From NCBI GenBank assembly GCA_021464245.1, contig JADCRB010000064.1, positions 248,001 through 312,000 on the forward strand: a stretch of 64,000 nucleotides of DNA, in the 5' to 3' direction. The stretch is from Carallia brachiata. Taxonomy: Eukaryota; Streptophyta; Magnoliopsida; Malpighiales; Rhizophoraceae. Both the position numbers and the translations under genes were made by a program. Numbering within the stretch: the first letter of the stretch is position 1; every line of letters begins with the position of its first letter. The notes beneath the pieces are model-generated. The model was given only the letters and a program-made list of their open reading frames with translations, was not told where the DNA came from and ran no database searches. Shown here in pieces: positions 35,544 through 46,544 of this stretch.

Positions 35544-36675
35544 GGGTGCGTTTGGTATAAAGACTGGACAGTACGGTATAAGATAGTATAGACTAATATA
35601 GTATAAGATAGATTAGATTACTAGCTTATATTATATTTGAATGTCATCAAATAGTAACGAATAGTTATCCTATGTAATGTTTGAATGATATGAGATAGAA
35701 TAATATAATATGTCAAAATTTTTTTTTTGACCCTTAGAAATAATTAATTTATATTTACTATTAATTTTAATCTTTTTATTAAAAATAATTAAAATTAAGT
35801 AATGAGATTAATATTTATTTTATATGTTATTATACATTATACTGTTTATAATTTTTCAATTTTGTATAAAAAATTTTTTTTAAAATTAAGTATTAATTTT
35901 ATTTATACAAACAAATTTTAAAATATAAAAAAATTAATATTTATTTAATTTTTTGAGAAAAAATTAAATAAATTTTAAAAGATAAAATTTCAATTTTATA
36001 TAAAAAAGAATGAATGAGCACAAGAGAGAGAGAGAGAGAGAGTGAGGAGAGAGAAAGGAAGGGAGGAAGGAAGAGAGAGGGAGGAGAGAGAAAGGAAGGG
36101 AAGAAGGAGGAGGGAGGGGAGAGAAAGGGAAGAGAGAGAGATGAGGAGTGAGAAAGAGAGAAGAGGGAGGAGCGAGAAAGGGAAGAGAGAGAGAGAAGGA
36201 TTGAGAGAGAGAAGAGGGAGGAGAGAGAAAGGAAAGAGAGAGAGACAAGGATTAAGAGAGAGAAAATGGAAGAGGGAGAAAGGAAAGAGAGAGAGACAAG
36301 GATTGAGAGAGGGGAGGGAGGAGAGAGAAAGGAAAGAGGGAGGAGAGAGAAAGGAAGAGAGAGAAGGGAAGAGAGAGAAGATGAGAGAGAAATGAATTTT
36401 TTAAATTTTATGTTAATTTTTAAAAAAATATTTAAAATTTATTTTAATTAAGAGGATATTTTAATAAATATATAATTTATTAACACTAGTCCATAATGTG
36501 TGATAGACTAGCCCATAAGAATTAGAGGGATAGTACTATCTCATATTCATGAGATAATAAACCCACACTAACATATTATATACCTATTTTATTAACCAAC
36601 CAAACATAGGTTAAGGTGAGATAGTTGACCACTAGCCTATCCTATCCTATCTTATCCTATGAAACAAACGCACCC
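35544..36675. mobile_element. MITE, 1132 bp, with GGGTGCGTTTG terminal inverted repeats and a polypurine core
   Basis: The left end GGGTGCGTTTGGTATAA and the right end ending CAAACGCACCC are inverted copies, and TAT flanks both sides (35541-35543 and 36676-36678), a 3-bp target duplication. Subterminal sequence on both sides is rich in TATCCTAT/AGATAGTATA iterations. The ends and 3-bp duplication suggest the PIF/Harbinger group. The middle carries a GA-rich tract of about 370 bp. No transposase. Confidence 0.75.
36024..36392 (+). repeat. GA-rich polypurine tract inside the MITE
   Basis: About 370 bp of almost pure purine on the plus strand, built from GAGAGA runs and a longer imperfect unit of about 40-60 bp containing AGACAAGGATTGAGAGAG. 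It makes open frames on both strands (Arg/Glu/Lys-rich on plus, Ser/Leu/Pro-rich on minus) that are not genes. Confidence 0.85.
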
Positions 36676-36926
36676 TATAAGATTTGGACTGTTCTTTATA
36701 GATCTATATTAACTAATTTCGCATTCCTTTGGTCTTTAATTTTGTTTCTCCTGTCATAATTTTATGTTGAGTAAAATTTCAAATAGAGAGTGGATTGGTT
36801 AGAAACCATGTGAGTTGGAGCTTTAGTTTTGTGGAGTTGTTGTTAACCTTGATTGAGGACTGCGAGAAGGAGAGCTTTGTTGGCAGGCTTAGTTGCTGGC
36901 CTTTCCATGCTTCTTACAGGCTGGAG

Positions 36927-37413
36927 TGTTGAACTTGGTGGTGCTGCCATTTTGCTGCAATTGTTAAATTTCAATTTTTATGTTCTTGTTTCCATCCAGA
37001 AGTCATCTTTTCTGTTATGGCAGTTAAGTAATCTTGTTGGAGGAGTTCTGCAGCGATGTGATTGGCCTCTTTGTAAAAGCCGTCATGTCCCATCAGCTAG
37101 TTTAATTTGAATTTCAATTTGAATTTGGAAAAGGCTGCAATTATAACAGCTCTTTGTTTGAATCTAATGTACAAACATATGTATATAATGAGATCAGTTA
37201 ATCAATGAAAGCTGAGAGAGAAAGAGGTCAGTTTATACCTCTAAATGAGTGCCTCTCCCTTGCTGGAACTTCTCTCTAGCAAGCTCTTTTGTTTCTGCTG
37301 CAAACACCAAACTAGAAACCATGTTTCTGCTGTAATTTCTAGCAAGCATTGAAGCCATGTTCTGCAACTTTCAGCTTGATTTCCCACCACCAAGCTTCCA
37401 AAAAAATCCAACA
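36927..37413 (+). repeat. 5' LTR of the TRIM
   Basis: 487 bp, TG...CA ends. It contains a CTATATAATGAGAT-like core promoter motif in the equivalent part of both LTRs (about 37185 and 38445). Confidence 0.9.
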
Positions 37414-37899
37414 AATGGTATCAGAGTAGGAAGATCCTCTTGAGACCTACCATGAATGAGAGAAAGAGAGAGTTGTTACTTGAAAAAAGTGAAAAAACCA
37501 GAGAGTTGTCCCACTCAAACCAAAAACAAATCACATGGCTTCTAAACCATTTGTCTAGCATTTGAAACCTCTCTTTTATCCTTTCTTCTTGCTTGCTATT
37601 GTTCTTTTCTCTAATTGCAGCAAAATCAAAACCTGAAACTCCCAAGTTTTCAGGTCTAAAACAACAAAATCCTTTCCTACAACTTCCAATTTCAGCATTG
37701 TCCTGTTAGTTGCAGTTTGTGTAGCGGCATCATAGGCCTCATCTTTCAAAAGTTTGAGGAAAGTCTTTTGTTTTTCAGCAAGTTGCATCCTTTGTGGAGC
37801 ATATGAAGACCCTCCATTGTGAGTTCAAGGAGTAGAAAAAGAATGAACTTAGCTTTAAGACCTTCATGGCTTCAAGAGGAGAAATAATGAAGCACAAAA

Positions 37900-38165
37900 A
37901 CCTTTGAACACTGGTTTCTTAACCAGCAAACTTGAAAGCTCCATGTGAGCTAAAAACATTTGAAGGCTGGCTTCAAAAACCAGCAAGTTGAAGGCTCTAG
38001 ATGAGCCAAATACATTTGAAGACTGGTTTCCAAAAACCATAAAAATTAAAGACTCCAAATCAATCAAACATCTTTGAAGACTGATCGTAAATCAGAAAAT
38101 TTGAAGGCAGAAAATCAGTAAAACATTCTTGAAGATTGATTTCAGACCAGAAAATTTGAGGCATG
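37900..38165 (+). repeat. Short iterated motif inside the TRIM
   Basis: An imperfect unit of about 55 bp (TTTGAA-ACTGGTTTC-AACCAG-AAATTTGAAGGC) recurs four or five times across the internal region just before the 3' LTR. It does not look coding. Its role, perhaps packaging or simple expansion, is unknown. Confidence 0.6.
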
Positions 38166-38189
38166 CAAAATAGCAGCCCCAAAGAGGAG

Positions 38190-38676
38190 TGTTGAACTTG
38201 GTGGTGCTGCCATTTTGCTACAATTGTTAAATTTCAATTTTTATGTTCTTGTTTCCATCCAGAAGTCATCTTTTCTGTTATGGCAGTTAAGTAATCTTGC
38301 TGGAGGAGTTCTGCAGCCATGTGATTGGCCTCTTTGTAAAAGCCGTCATGTCCCAACAGCTAGTTTAATTTGAATTTCAATTTGAATTTGGAAAAGGTTG
38401 CAATTATAACAGCTCTTTGTTTGAATCTAATGTACAAACATCTCTATATAATGAGATGAGTTAATCAATGAAAGTTGAGAGAGAAAGAGGTCAGTTTGTA
38501 CCTCTAAATGAGTGTCTCTCCCTTGCTGGAACTTCTCTCCAGCAAGCTCTTTTGTTTCTGCTGCAAACAACAAACCAGAAACCATGTTTCTGCTGCAATT
38601 TTTAGCAAGCATTGAAGCCATGTTTTGCAACTTTCAGCTTGATTTCCCACCACCAAGCTTCCCAAAAAATCCAACA
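38190..38676 (+). repeat. 3' LTR of the TRIM
   Basis: Near-identical to 36927-37413, preceded by the purine tract AAAGAGGAG and followed by the TGGAG duplication. Confidence 0.9.
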
Positions 38677-38719
38677 TGGAGCACGCAGCACAAAAGCTTG
38701 GCAATATGCATATACTTAT

Positions 38720-39599
38720 TGTTAGTTTTAAATTAACTTAACACTACGACTTTATTAAACTGAATAATGTCACACAATAATAATGAGAAGTACACACACA
38801 AAATATAAATCACAAGTTCTTATATATTACCAACAACAAAATCATAATTCTACCCGAATAATAAAAACATATTAAATAACCAAGTTCTACTCAAACAATA
38901 ATTAAGAACTAAATCTGGATTAACTTTAACATCTCCCTTAATCCTGATTTGGTGATGCTCGCATTCCCAACATCTGCTTCAACATGACAAACACATCATA
39001 CTTCAACGGTTTCGTGAGAATATTTGCAACTTGATCTTCAGACTTGCAATAAGTCAATTCAATCTCTCCTTTATCAACTTAATCTCTCAGAAAATGAAAA
39101 TGAGTATCAATGTGCTTATTCTTTCCATGCGTCACTAGATTCTTGGCCAAATTAATAGCTGAAACATTATCAACAAATATCTTTGTTGGACCTTCAATTG
39201 GAACATGAATCTCACTCAATTAATTTCTCAACCAAACTGCTTGACAAGCACTGGAAGCTGCGACTATATATTCTGCTTCACAAGTCGAAAGTGTAACAAT
39301 AAATTGTTTTTTCGATGACTACGAACAAACAGTTGTGCCAAAATTGAAACAGTAACCATAAGTGCTTCTTCGAGGCTCTGATATCACTGTTAGCTTTAAA
39401 TTAACTTAACACTACGATTTTATTAAACTGAATAATGTTACATAACAATAATGAGAAACACACACAGAAAATATAAATCATATGTTCTTATATACTATTA
39501 ACAACAAAATCCTAATTCTACCCGAATAATGAAAACATATTAAATAACTAAGTTTTACTCAAACAATAATTAAGAATTAAATCTGGATTAATTTTAACA
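38720..39599 (-). mobile_element. Internally deleted copia element, 880 bp, keeping only an RNase H remnant
   Basis: Two 212-bp LTRs (38720-38931 and 39388-39599) begin TGTTAG and end TTTAACA on the plus strand. A perfect CTTAT duplication lies outside (38715-38719 and 39600-39604). The primer site is at 39374-39386, reading TGATATCAGAGCC on the minus strand, so the element points left. The 456-bp interior encodes, on the minus strand, the end of a copia RNase H (STCEAEYIVAASSACQAVWL, then LAKNLVTHGKNKHIDTHFHF) with a few stops. It runs straight into the purine tract AAGGGAGA and the LTR. Everything from gag to the reverse transcriptase has been deleted. Confidence 0.9.
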
Positions 39600-41324
39600 C
39601 TTATGAGAGCTGCTGTGTTAGGGTCACACTGTGAGATCTAAAGCAAGCAGTTTGGAATAATTTGTAAATTTTAGTTGGTGTTGTGCCTTTAAAATTTTTC
39701 CTTCCCCGTTTTTTCCCACTATGGTAAAATGTTTTTGCACTATTTTAGAAATGCAATGATTGGTGAATGCCAATGATTTCTCTTTAATTCGCTCATTCCT
39801 TTGATTATGAGATATGAACCATGTCTGATGGAATTCAGCAAAGTTAATTATGATACTTGGTAGTTGGGGCTTTGAGGCCTTGTTTCATGCTGATTTGTTA
39901 AAATGCATAATTACCTAGCTGATTTTTGGAGCCATCTTTGTTCAATTATTCCCTTCGATGAAATCTCTTGAGGGATTTACCTTACTGTTGCTTAGAAATT
40001 CCTCTGTATTATCACTTTTGATCAGATCTACTAGTTTTTTTTAGATCATGAACATAGGGGTAAATTTATTCATGACGAAAATCTTAGAAATGCTGTTCTA
40101 TTGGAATGCAACGGAGCTGATGGAAAGAATTATGTTTGGGCCTGGTCACAATTTCAAGCTGTTTAGATGATTGAGAGATTGTTGTACCCTTGGGGATAGG
40201 GTTCTTTGATATACGTCACCCACATCAGGTCCTGAGCGAACTAGTATTTCTGTTTAGAATAAATTTGATGGTTTACTTACCTTCAACAGATCGAGAGTAT
40301 TGAGGCAGAAGAGTTTGCCTCCGTCATACAAGTCCTTTCTAAACAAACATGGTGGAAAGGATCTTGCTGTCTTGCAAGGTGTGAAGGAGATTACAAGCGG
40401 CTTGCCATTCACAAACTTGGAGTCCATAGAGAAATATGACAATTTTACAGGCATTAATGTTAAACTTGATCCTGATATGAAATAACTCTGAAAGGTATGA
40501 TATATTGTTTCTTATGAATTTTAAGAAAAGTATCGAAATTTTTAACTTGTCACATTCAACCTCTTCTGTATCTTCACTGTCAATCAGGAAGTCCCTTTTT
40601 TTTTTTTTTTTCCCTTTAAAACAAAGGAATGGAAACATTTTACCCACATTTTGGGAGTATTGACAATATCATCTTCAATTGGTCAATTTATTTGGCACAT
40701 CTTCATGCATCTAACATCTACTTTTAAAGGGCGACCATTGGTGTAGTAATGTTCATGGATTTTTTTTTATTATTTATATTTTTATTCACTACTAATATTC
40801 GTGTCTTTAAAAGAGATTTCATGGTGCTTAACATGAGTAAGATGCATAATTATACATGTAGGTTGGAATCACGTTGAAACTTGAATGTTCTTGATATAGA
40901 AAATAAAGTTGGAAAACAAATTTCTTAAGCTATGTAGGGTTTTTTGCATCAGTTTTTTCCGATATCTTTGTGTTGAAACTTTTGTTTTAAATATTGAAAT
41001 ATTTATGTTTATATATTGAATCTTCCATGAGCGTTTTAAATTAATTTTTGTTTGCTTTAGACGGACGCCTCAAAGAAGTGTAAGAAGCATAAAAGTAAAA
41101 TAGGCAATTTATAGTGCATGAGATGCTTAAAGACTAAGTGCACATTTCAGCCATCTTCATAGAATACACCAACTTAAGTCTATGCTTAAGCCTTTTCCCT
41201 ACTCCTCTGAATTGGTTTGAGAATTACTTAAACTGTTCCACCTGTCCGTGGGTTTCCCTGTCTATGCTTTATATATGCAAGTGACTTGTGAAAAAAAATG
41301 TATTATTGAATATTCTCATCTAAA

Positions 41325-42535
41325 TAGGAGTGGCAATGGGGAGGGTCGGGGGCGGGGATGCCACCCCCGTTCCCCGTACCCGTTTATTGACCCTATCCCT
41401 GTCCCCGTCCCCGTCCCCATCGGGTATAAAATTTTAATCCCCGTCCCCGTACCCGCTGAGGATTGGGGATCCCCGTCCCCGCCCCATACCCGTCCAAATA
41501 AAAATTAAAAAAGTTATATGTTACACTATGACTTCTTTCACTATTTTTCTTTATTAAAATTACTTGAGCGGTACAATGTATTTACACATCGATGAACAAC
41601 AAATAAAAACTCTTATGATTTAATCTCAATTATGAAACCAAAATTCTAATAACCTTGTGTTTTGGATTTCGATTTTCTGAAAAGATATATATTTGAGATT
41701 CTTTAGAGGTAAAACTGAGCCAAAAAAAAAATACTCTTAATCATCTTAGACCAAAGAGGACATCTATAAGGGAAGTTGAACCGATAAAAATAACTTCGTT
41801 TATGAAAAATTCAATAAATGAAAACTATAAAAATATCACCCCATGATTTTTTTTTTCTTATCTATTTTCTATATATAGTGTTGGATTTCTTATAATATTG
41901 AGAGTTTTAACTTCGTTTCTAATTTTTTAAACAATTTATTCTCATATTTTTTGCACTTATATACTGTCACATTTGGAAAGAAAGAAATAATAGTATTTTA
42001 AAACAAGACTTCCAGTAAAAAGATGGTATTTCTAACTTGTATATTTGGGGCCAAACCTTCAAATTATTAGTTGAGAACTTATACGACAAGTTGTTGTGAT
42101 TCCTGCAGTATCCATTAATAATTTCGTAATTGCAATTAGAATTGGTTATTACTTGAATTCTTAACCTCAAGACTATCAATATTTTGAATAAACCATTGAA
42201 TTAAAGAAAGTAATTTCATTAATAATTTAACAATTCCATTAATAATTTTAAAGTAGCTAAAATATAAGTTATTGAAATGTGAATGCAGTAAACATTAAAC
42301 AATAAAAACGAATAAAGATTAAAAATTAAATAAAAAATAAAAAAAAATAAACGGGTCGGGGATGGGGAGGGTATGGGGATGGGGATAGGTAAACCCATCC
42401 CCATCCCCATACCCGCTAAAAAAATACGGGGATCCCCGATCCCCGCCCCGTTCCCCGGTCAACTGGTTTGACCCCGTACCCGTCGGGGCGGGTACGGATA
42501 ATCCCCGACGGGTACGGGTAAAATTGCCATCCCTA
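41325..42535. mobile_element. Non-autonomous hAT element, 1211 bp, with C-rich subterminal repeats
   Basis: Left end TAGGAGTGGCAATGGGGA and right end ATTGCCATCCCTA are inverted copies of the common plant hAT terminus TAGGGRTGGCAA. An 8-bp duplication CATCTAAA is present on both sides (41317-41324 and 42536-42543), the size expected for hAT transposases. Both subterminal 150-200 bp are packed with CCCCGTCCCCGT / GGGTACGGG iterations that can pair with each other. The centre is AT-rich and encodes no transposase. It sits between exons of the TMEM135-like pseudogene. Confidence 0.9.
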
Positions 42536-43928
42536 CATCTAAATGCTTTATACTGTGAAGGAATTGATGCTTAATTATTAATTGCCATTTATATCTGTCA
42601 TGTTGTAAAATGGGATGTGTGCTGAATCTAATGGCTCTATTGTTCATCCAGCCGTTACTTGAATAACGCTTCAAGCAATTTCTTCTGAGAATTCTGGCTA
42701 ATGTTTTGAAACTTCGTGCAGATAATACAATGAAACCTGTCACGCCACACTAATCTTCGTTCCTTTATAATTGAAGCATATAAAACAGCATTGCCAGTAC
42801 ATCTTCCTGTCTATTTGATCCCTGCTCTGACAAGGCTTCTCAAAAAGGTAACAGGTTAGGGCAGGCTATTATCATTCATAATATAATAGTGTCAACTCTC
42901 ATTTGTACACGAAGAGATGCTATGAATAGTGGTGTGTGGTTGAAATTATAAATAAGCAGTTCAAGCACCGTGTGCTTGGCATATTAAATCTGTAGGCAGA
43001 GAGAATTTTGAAAATTTTAGTTTCAGGTTAATTGACCGTCTGGTGGTGTTGCTCCTGTGAGTTCCAAGTTGGAATACAATTTCATGGATAGATGCCTAAA
43101 CCAGTAACCCGTAATGTTCTGACTGAATTTAGCAAGGTTTGTAATATAGATAATTGAGTCTAAAATATTTTTAACTAAAAGGTACTTTAATTCTCTTTCA
43201 CGTCTTTCGGAGCCCTGATCTGGGCACCACTTGACTATCTCACAAGCTAGACTGAGTAATGGGCACCTCGAATTTGATAGTTTTACACTGAGGAGGGAGT
43301 ATCTGTCGTATTTACTTACTCTATCATTGGCTACAATGTTCTGTTCTAGGAGAATGTGCACTTCTTTAAGCCATAAAACTGTTGAGAGCTTCTTCACATG
43401 CATGGCTGATAGTGGGGTATTTGCCCCAGTCCAAGAAATTGAACAGAACAGATGTGATTTTTAGCATCTCAACAGCTAAACTAATGCATTGCTGTGCACA
43501 ATAGAGAGAAGTTTTTCGGTCCAAATAGATAGTATCTTGGGAGACATCCATGCTGCTCTCACCAGATAAGCACGGTGTACTATACACATGTAGATACCGA
43601 TTGCTTAAGTTCTCAATGATCTCCTGTTGAAGTTCGACTTATCACGAGTTTTGCTGGTGCATACTTGTGAATACAGCATTATCTGTTGATTTGATTTTCC
43701 TCTTGTACCTTTAGTTTTTTGAGCGTGTTTTATATTCTTCTTACACTTCGCATAGAGTTTGACTTCTATCTTTCGCGGGGAAGGATTTACTTTTGTTTGT
43801 GGAAGGTTATTCGATCATAAATATTCGAACAGGAAGACAAGGGAAGTCGAATTTCACGACTCCTCTATAGAAAAGATGAATGGTTCAGCATTAGAGTTAG
43901 CGGTCCATCACTGATAGGCTATATTGAT

Positions 43929-44180
43929 TTGCTAATTGGCATAAGATCTGTGCACATAATTATGTTCGTGTTTGCAGTGATTATGCTTATCCAACTTATT
44001 GGGAAAGAAGAACCTGTAAGAGTTGGTACCAGAGGAGCCCCAGCGGATTCTGCCACTGGCTTTGGGGCTGAAACCACCAAGTATGGTCCAGAAGTCAGAA
44101 GGCGAGGAAGATTAGGTTGTTGCCTCTGCTTGGGATCTGTTAAGCACAAAGATGTATTTAGAGCGAGTTACTGCAGATGA
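43929..44180 (+). CDS. Uncharacterised open frame downstream of the TMEM135-like pseudogene
   Basis: An 83-codon frame reads through a hydrophobic segment (IIMFVFAVIMLIQLIG) and continues into a Gly/Arg/Cys-rich tail (GTRGAPADSATGFGAET, RRRGRLGCCLC) before TGA at 44178. An AG acceptor precedes the second half near 43977. Sequence here is less AT-rich than the surroundings, which fits an exon, but I do not recognise it. It is not the known C-terminus of TMEM135-like proteins. The opposite strand is open over the same stretch, so strand and reality are uncertain. Confidence 0.25.
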   Translation: MLIGIRSVHIIMFVFAVIMLIQLIGKEEPVRVGTRGAPADSATGFGAETTKYGPEVRRRGRLGCCLCLGSVKHKDVFRASYCR

Positions 44181-44189
44181 AGGAAAAGA

Positions 44190-45019
44190 AAAATGCAGAG
44201 TTTTAACTTGTTCCTCGTTTCTTATCATTTATACGATGACAGGTGTTTTTCTATTTGGATAACTACATCTTCATTTTTTGCATGCAGTTCTTTGGTTGAC
44301 TTTAATTTGCTTTGGGGTGATGGACCTTGATGACGTAATTTTGTGGATTATGGTTGTCTGAATTTACTTTTTTTTTTTTTATTTGGCAAGTTACGTTATG
44401 GTGGACACTAGGTCAGTGGAATTAATCAAAACAGTAAGTAATTTAACTCTTCTTTTAATGTATATAAGTCTTTCATATGTCTCAAAAAAATATAATTCAT
44501 TCATAATTTTACATTATAAAAAAGTGAGATTTATTTGAAATAAAAAAATAAAATAAATTTATATGGTATAAAGAAACGAGTGAAATATATTTAAAAAAGT
44601 GAACAAAGATAGAGTGAAAATATATTTGTTATATTTTCCTTTTTTTTTAATAGCTCGAGTATTGAGCCATAGGAAATTGCCACTCTTTGTCGTAGATCTT
44701 GAGTTATACTTTAAAAAATAATGAAAAATATTAATTTTTTAAACTAAATTTTAAAGAAACTTGTGTACTTTATCTTAAATGTATTTGGTAATAGCTTAAA
44801 ATTTCATCTTAAAAATTTATTTCTTTTTAAAAAAATTATTTTGAAAAAACATTTCCCACCGTTCAACAGAGAGCTATGGTTGTCTAAGAGGTAAACTCTC
44901 TGTCACTCTACGTTTATCCTTTCTATAAATAATTCCACCGCCAATTTTAATTTTTGCATCCTCCCTCGCTCCCCCAGCCTCCTTTCTCGCCCTCACCCCT
45001 TTCCAATCGTATTTTCTCT
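44190..45019. other. Intergenic, AT-rich then CT-rich
   Basis: AT-rich to about 44850. From 44880 the sequence becomes CT-rich and contains TCTATAAATAA (about 44921-44931), a good TATA box. It looks like a promoter feeding the CT-rich repeat downstream, but no coding exon follows before the gypsy insertion. Confidence 0.35.
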
Positions 45020-45640
45020 CGAAGTTTCTCTCTCTAGTGAACAAAGATAAAGTAAAAATTTGTTTGCTTGTGTACGTTTCTCTCTCTATAAGCGCCGATT
45101 GTTCCCTTTTGTCTCAACTGCTAAAGTAATGCATCTCTCAATTTCTCTTTCCATCATCGCCTCTGATTTCCATTTGTTTTTTCCCAATTTAAGTCTTTTC
45201 TATAGATTTATAAGATTTCTTTTGCTTTGAGCGTTTCGCTCTCTAGAAGCGCCGATTGCTGCCTTTTGTCTCAGTTGTTAAAGTAATTTATCTCTCTCAA
45301 TTTCTCATTTTAAGATTTCGTGACCACACTTTTTGACATTTCTGTCTCTAAAATCGCTGTTGTCTTTTGTCTCAATTGGTAATGTACGCCATTTCTCTCA
45401 ATTTCTCTTCCCAACATAGCATGTGATTTCATTTTTTTTTTAATCAAGGCTTGTTTTCTCTTTGTGAATTTTTAGGATTTCCTTTGACCATGCTTTTGAA
45501 GTTTCTCTCTATGGATTTTTTTTATCGTCACTTTTTGTCTCACCTGCTAATCCATAAACCATATCACTCATTCTCTTTCCAATATCCTTGTTCAAATTGT
45601 TTTCTCTTTAGATTTCTAGAGTTTAGTTTGTGTGGTCAAT
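45020..45640 (+). repeat. Degenerate CT-rich tandem repeat, about four units
   Basis: Units of about 105-160 bp start near 45078, 45234, 45338 and 45499. Each has TTTCTCTCT, then an AGCGCCGATTG-like or ATCGC core, CTTTTGTCTCA, a short spacer, CTCTCAATTTCTC, and often a GATTT(AT)TAAGATTTC tail. Copies differ a lot. The CT richness is like plant 5' UTR or promoter sequence. I see no reading frame running through. Confidence 0.6.
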
Positions 45641-45946
45641 TTTGATTTTTAAGAAATTTTGATTTGTAAGGTTTCTTTCTTTCCATTTTGTTTTCGCTCA
45701 TATGAATTTTCAAGAAAATTATTAGCAATGTAACTAAATCTCCCTTTTTAGAAGATATAAGTGAATGTACCTATTTTTGGGTCTAGAAGGAGCCTCTTTG
45801 GATTAAGCCACTTGGTTATGGACTTTCGTAATCAAATAGATCTTTTGTTAGATTGGACCTTTGATATATCTGCCAAGACCCTCCTTACTTTATGCTTTTA
45901 CTTTCTAGTTGAGGTTGTGCCTAGTTTAGGGTAGTATGTGACATTC

Positions 45947-46338
45947 TAACGCAGCGTTTAGCGATAATAAGGCTAATACACGATTAGAGCTTAGGAAAAA
46001 GAACTTCTCAAAGAGAAGATAAACAAAGGACTAATGTCTTATTGCACCTGAAATAATATTTATGTGGAATGATTCAGCCTTTGGGCTTACATGGATATTT
46101 ATAGCTAAAGTCTATGACTAGGAAAGGAAATACGTTAATGACAAAATCAAAATAAAAAAATAGAATAAATCTATGATATTTCATAACATTTAAAGAATAT
46201 GATGGGAAGATGCTTAGAATATTCTGGTTAGGCTTGGAAGACAAGTCTTCTAAAGTCTTCTAGAATTAGCCTTTGACTTTGGGTTTCTTCTGACGGTCTC
46301 TCTAGTCCAATAAGTCTTGGACTACTTGTTTTACGTCT
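45947..46338 (-). repeat. 3' LTR of the gypsy element (left)
   Basis: About 392 bp. The plus-strand ends are TAACGCAG and TTACGTCT where the other copy has TGACGCAG and CTATGTCA, so both terminal dinucleotides are mutated. The purine tract AGGTAGAGGGGAC (minus strand) adjoins it. Confidence 0.88.
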
Positions 46339-46544
46339 GTCCCCTCTACCTGGGAAAAACTCGACCTCGAGTTCAAGTCATGCTCTGGGTAGAAAGGCTC
46401 ATCAACAGAATAGAATGGATAAATATCTGCAACATTGAAGGTCCTTGAAATTCTCCATTCTTTGGGTAAATTAATCACATAGGCATTGTCATTAATCTTC
46501 TTTAGGACTTGACAAAGACCATATTTCTTAGGCTACAGCTTATT

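Larger units (their letters stand above)
36927..38676 (+). mobile_element. TRIM / small non-autonomous LTR retrotransposon, 1750 bp
   Basis: Two similar LTRs (36927-37413, 487 bp, and 38190-38676, 487 bp) start TGTTGAAC and end CCAACA. A perfect target duplication TGGAG flanks the element (36922-36926 and 38677-38681). The primer site TGGTATCAGAG is at 37416, and the purine tract AAAGAGGAG directly precedes the 3' LTR. The internal 776 bp carry no gag or pol motif, only short repeats of the kind TTTGAAGACTGG..AAACCAG near 37900-38160. It must have been mobilised in trans. It interrupts an exon of the TMEM135-like gene, and removing it with one TGGAG rejoins the frame. Confidence 0.92.
36847..43560 (+). 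pseudogene. TMEM135-like / Tim17-family-annotated membrane protein gene, decayed and interrupted
   Basis: Pieces lie in the expected order on the plus strand. Exon 36855-36926 continues after the TRIM and the deleted copia element (LRTARRRALLAGLVAGLSML, then STQHKSLAI and MRAAVLGSHCEI). Exon about 40288-40490 gives SLPPSYKSFLNKHGGKD and GLPFTNLESIEKY. Exon about 42755-42841 gives EAYKTALPVHLPVYLIPAL. Exon about 43330-43560 gives GYLPQSKKLNRTDVIFSIST and REVFRSK. They match plant homologues of TMEM135, multi-pass membrane proteins linked to mitochondria or peroxisomes. The gene is dead: the TRIM splits an exon, two extra bases and a TAA follow (near 39598-39645), a TAA ends the 40288 exon early, and TAGs interrupt the last piece. 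Several exons are not found. Confidence 0.75.

Noticed and set aside
35964..36451. Arg/Glu-rich and Ser/Leu/Pro-rich open frames
   Set aside because: Translation of the GA/CT tract in six frames; not genes.
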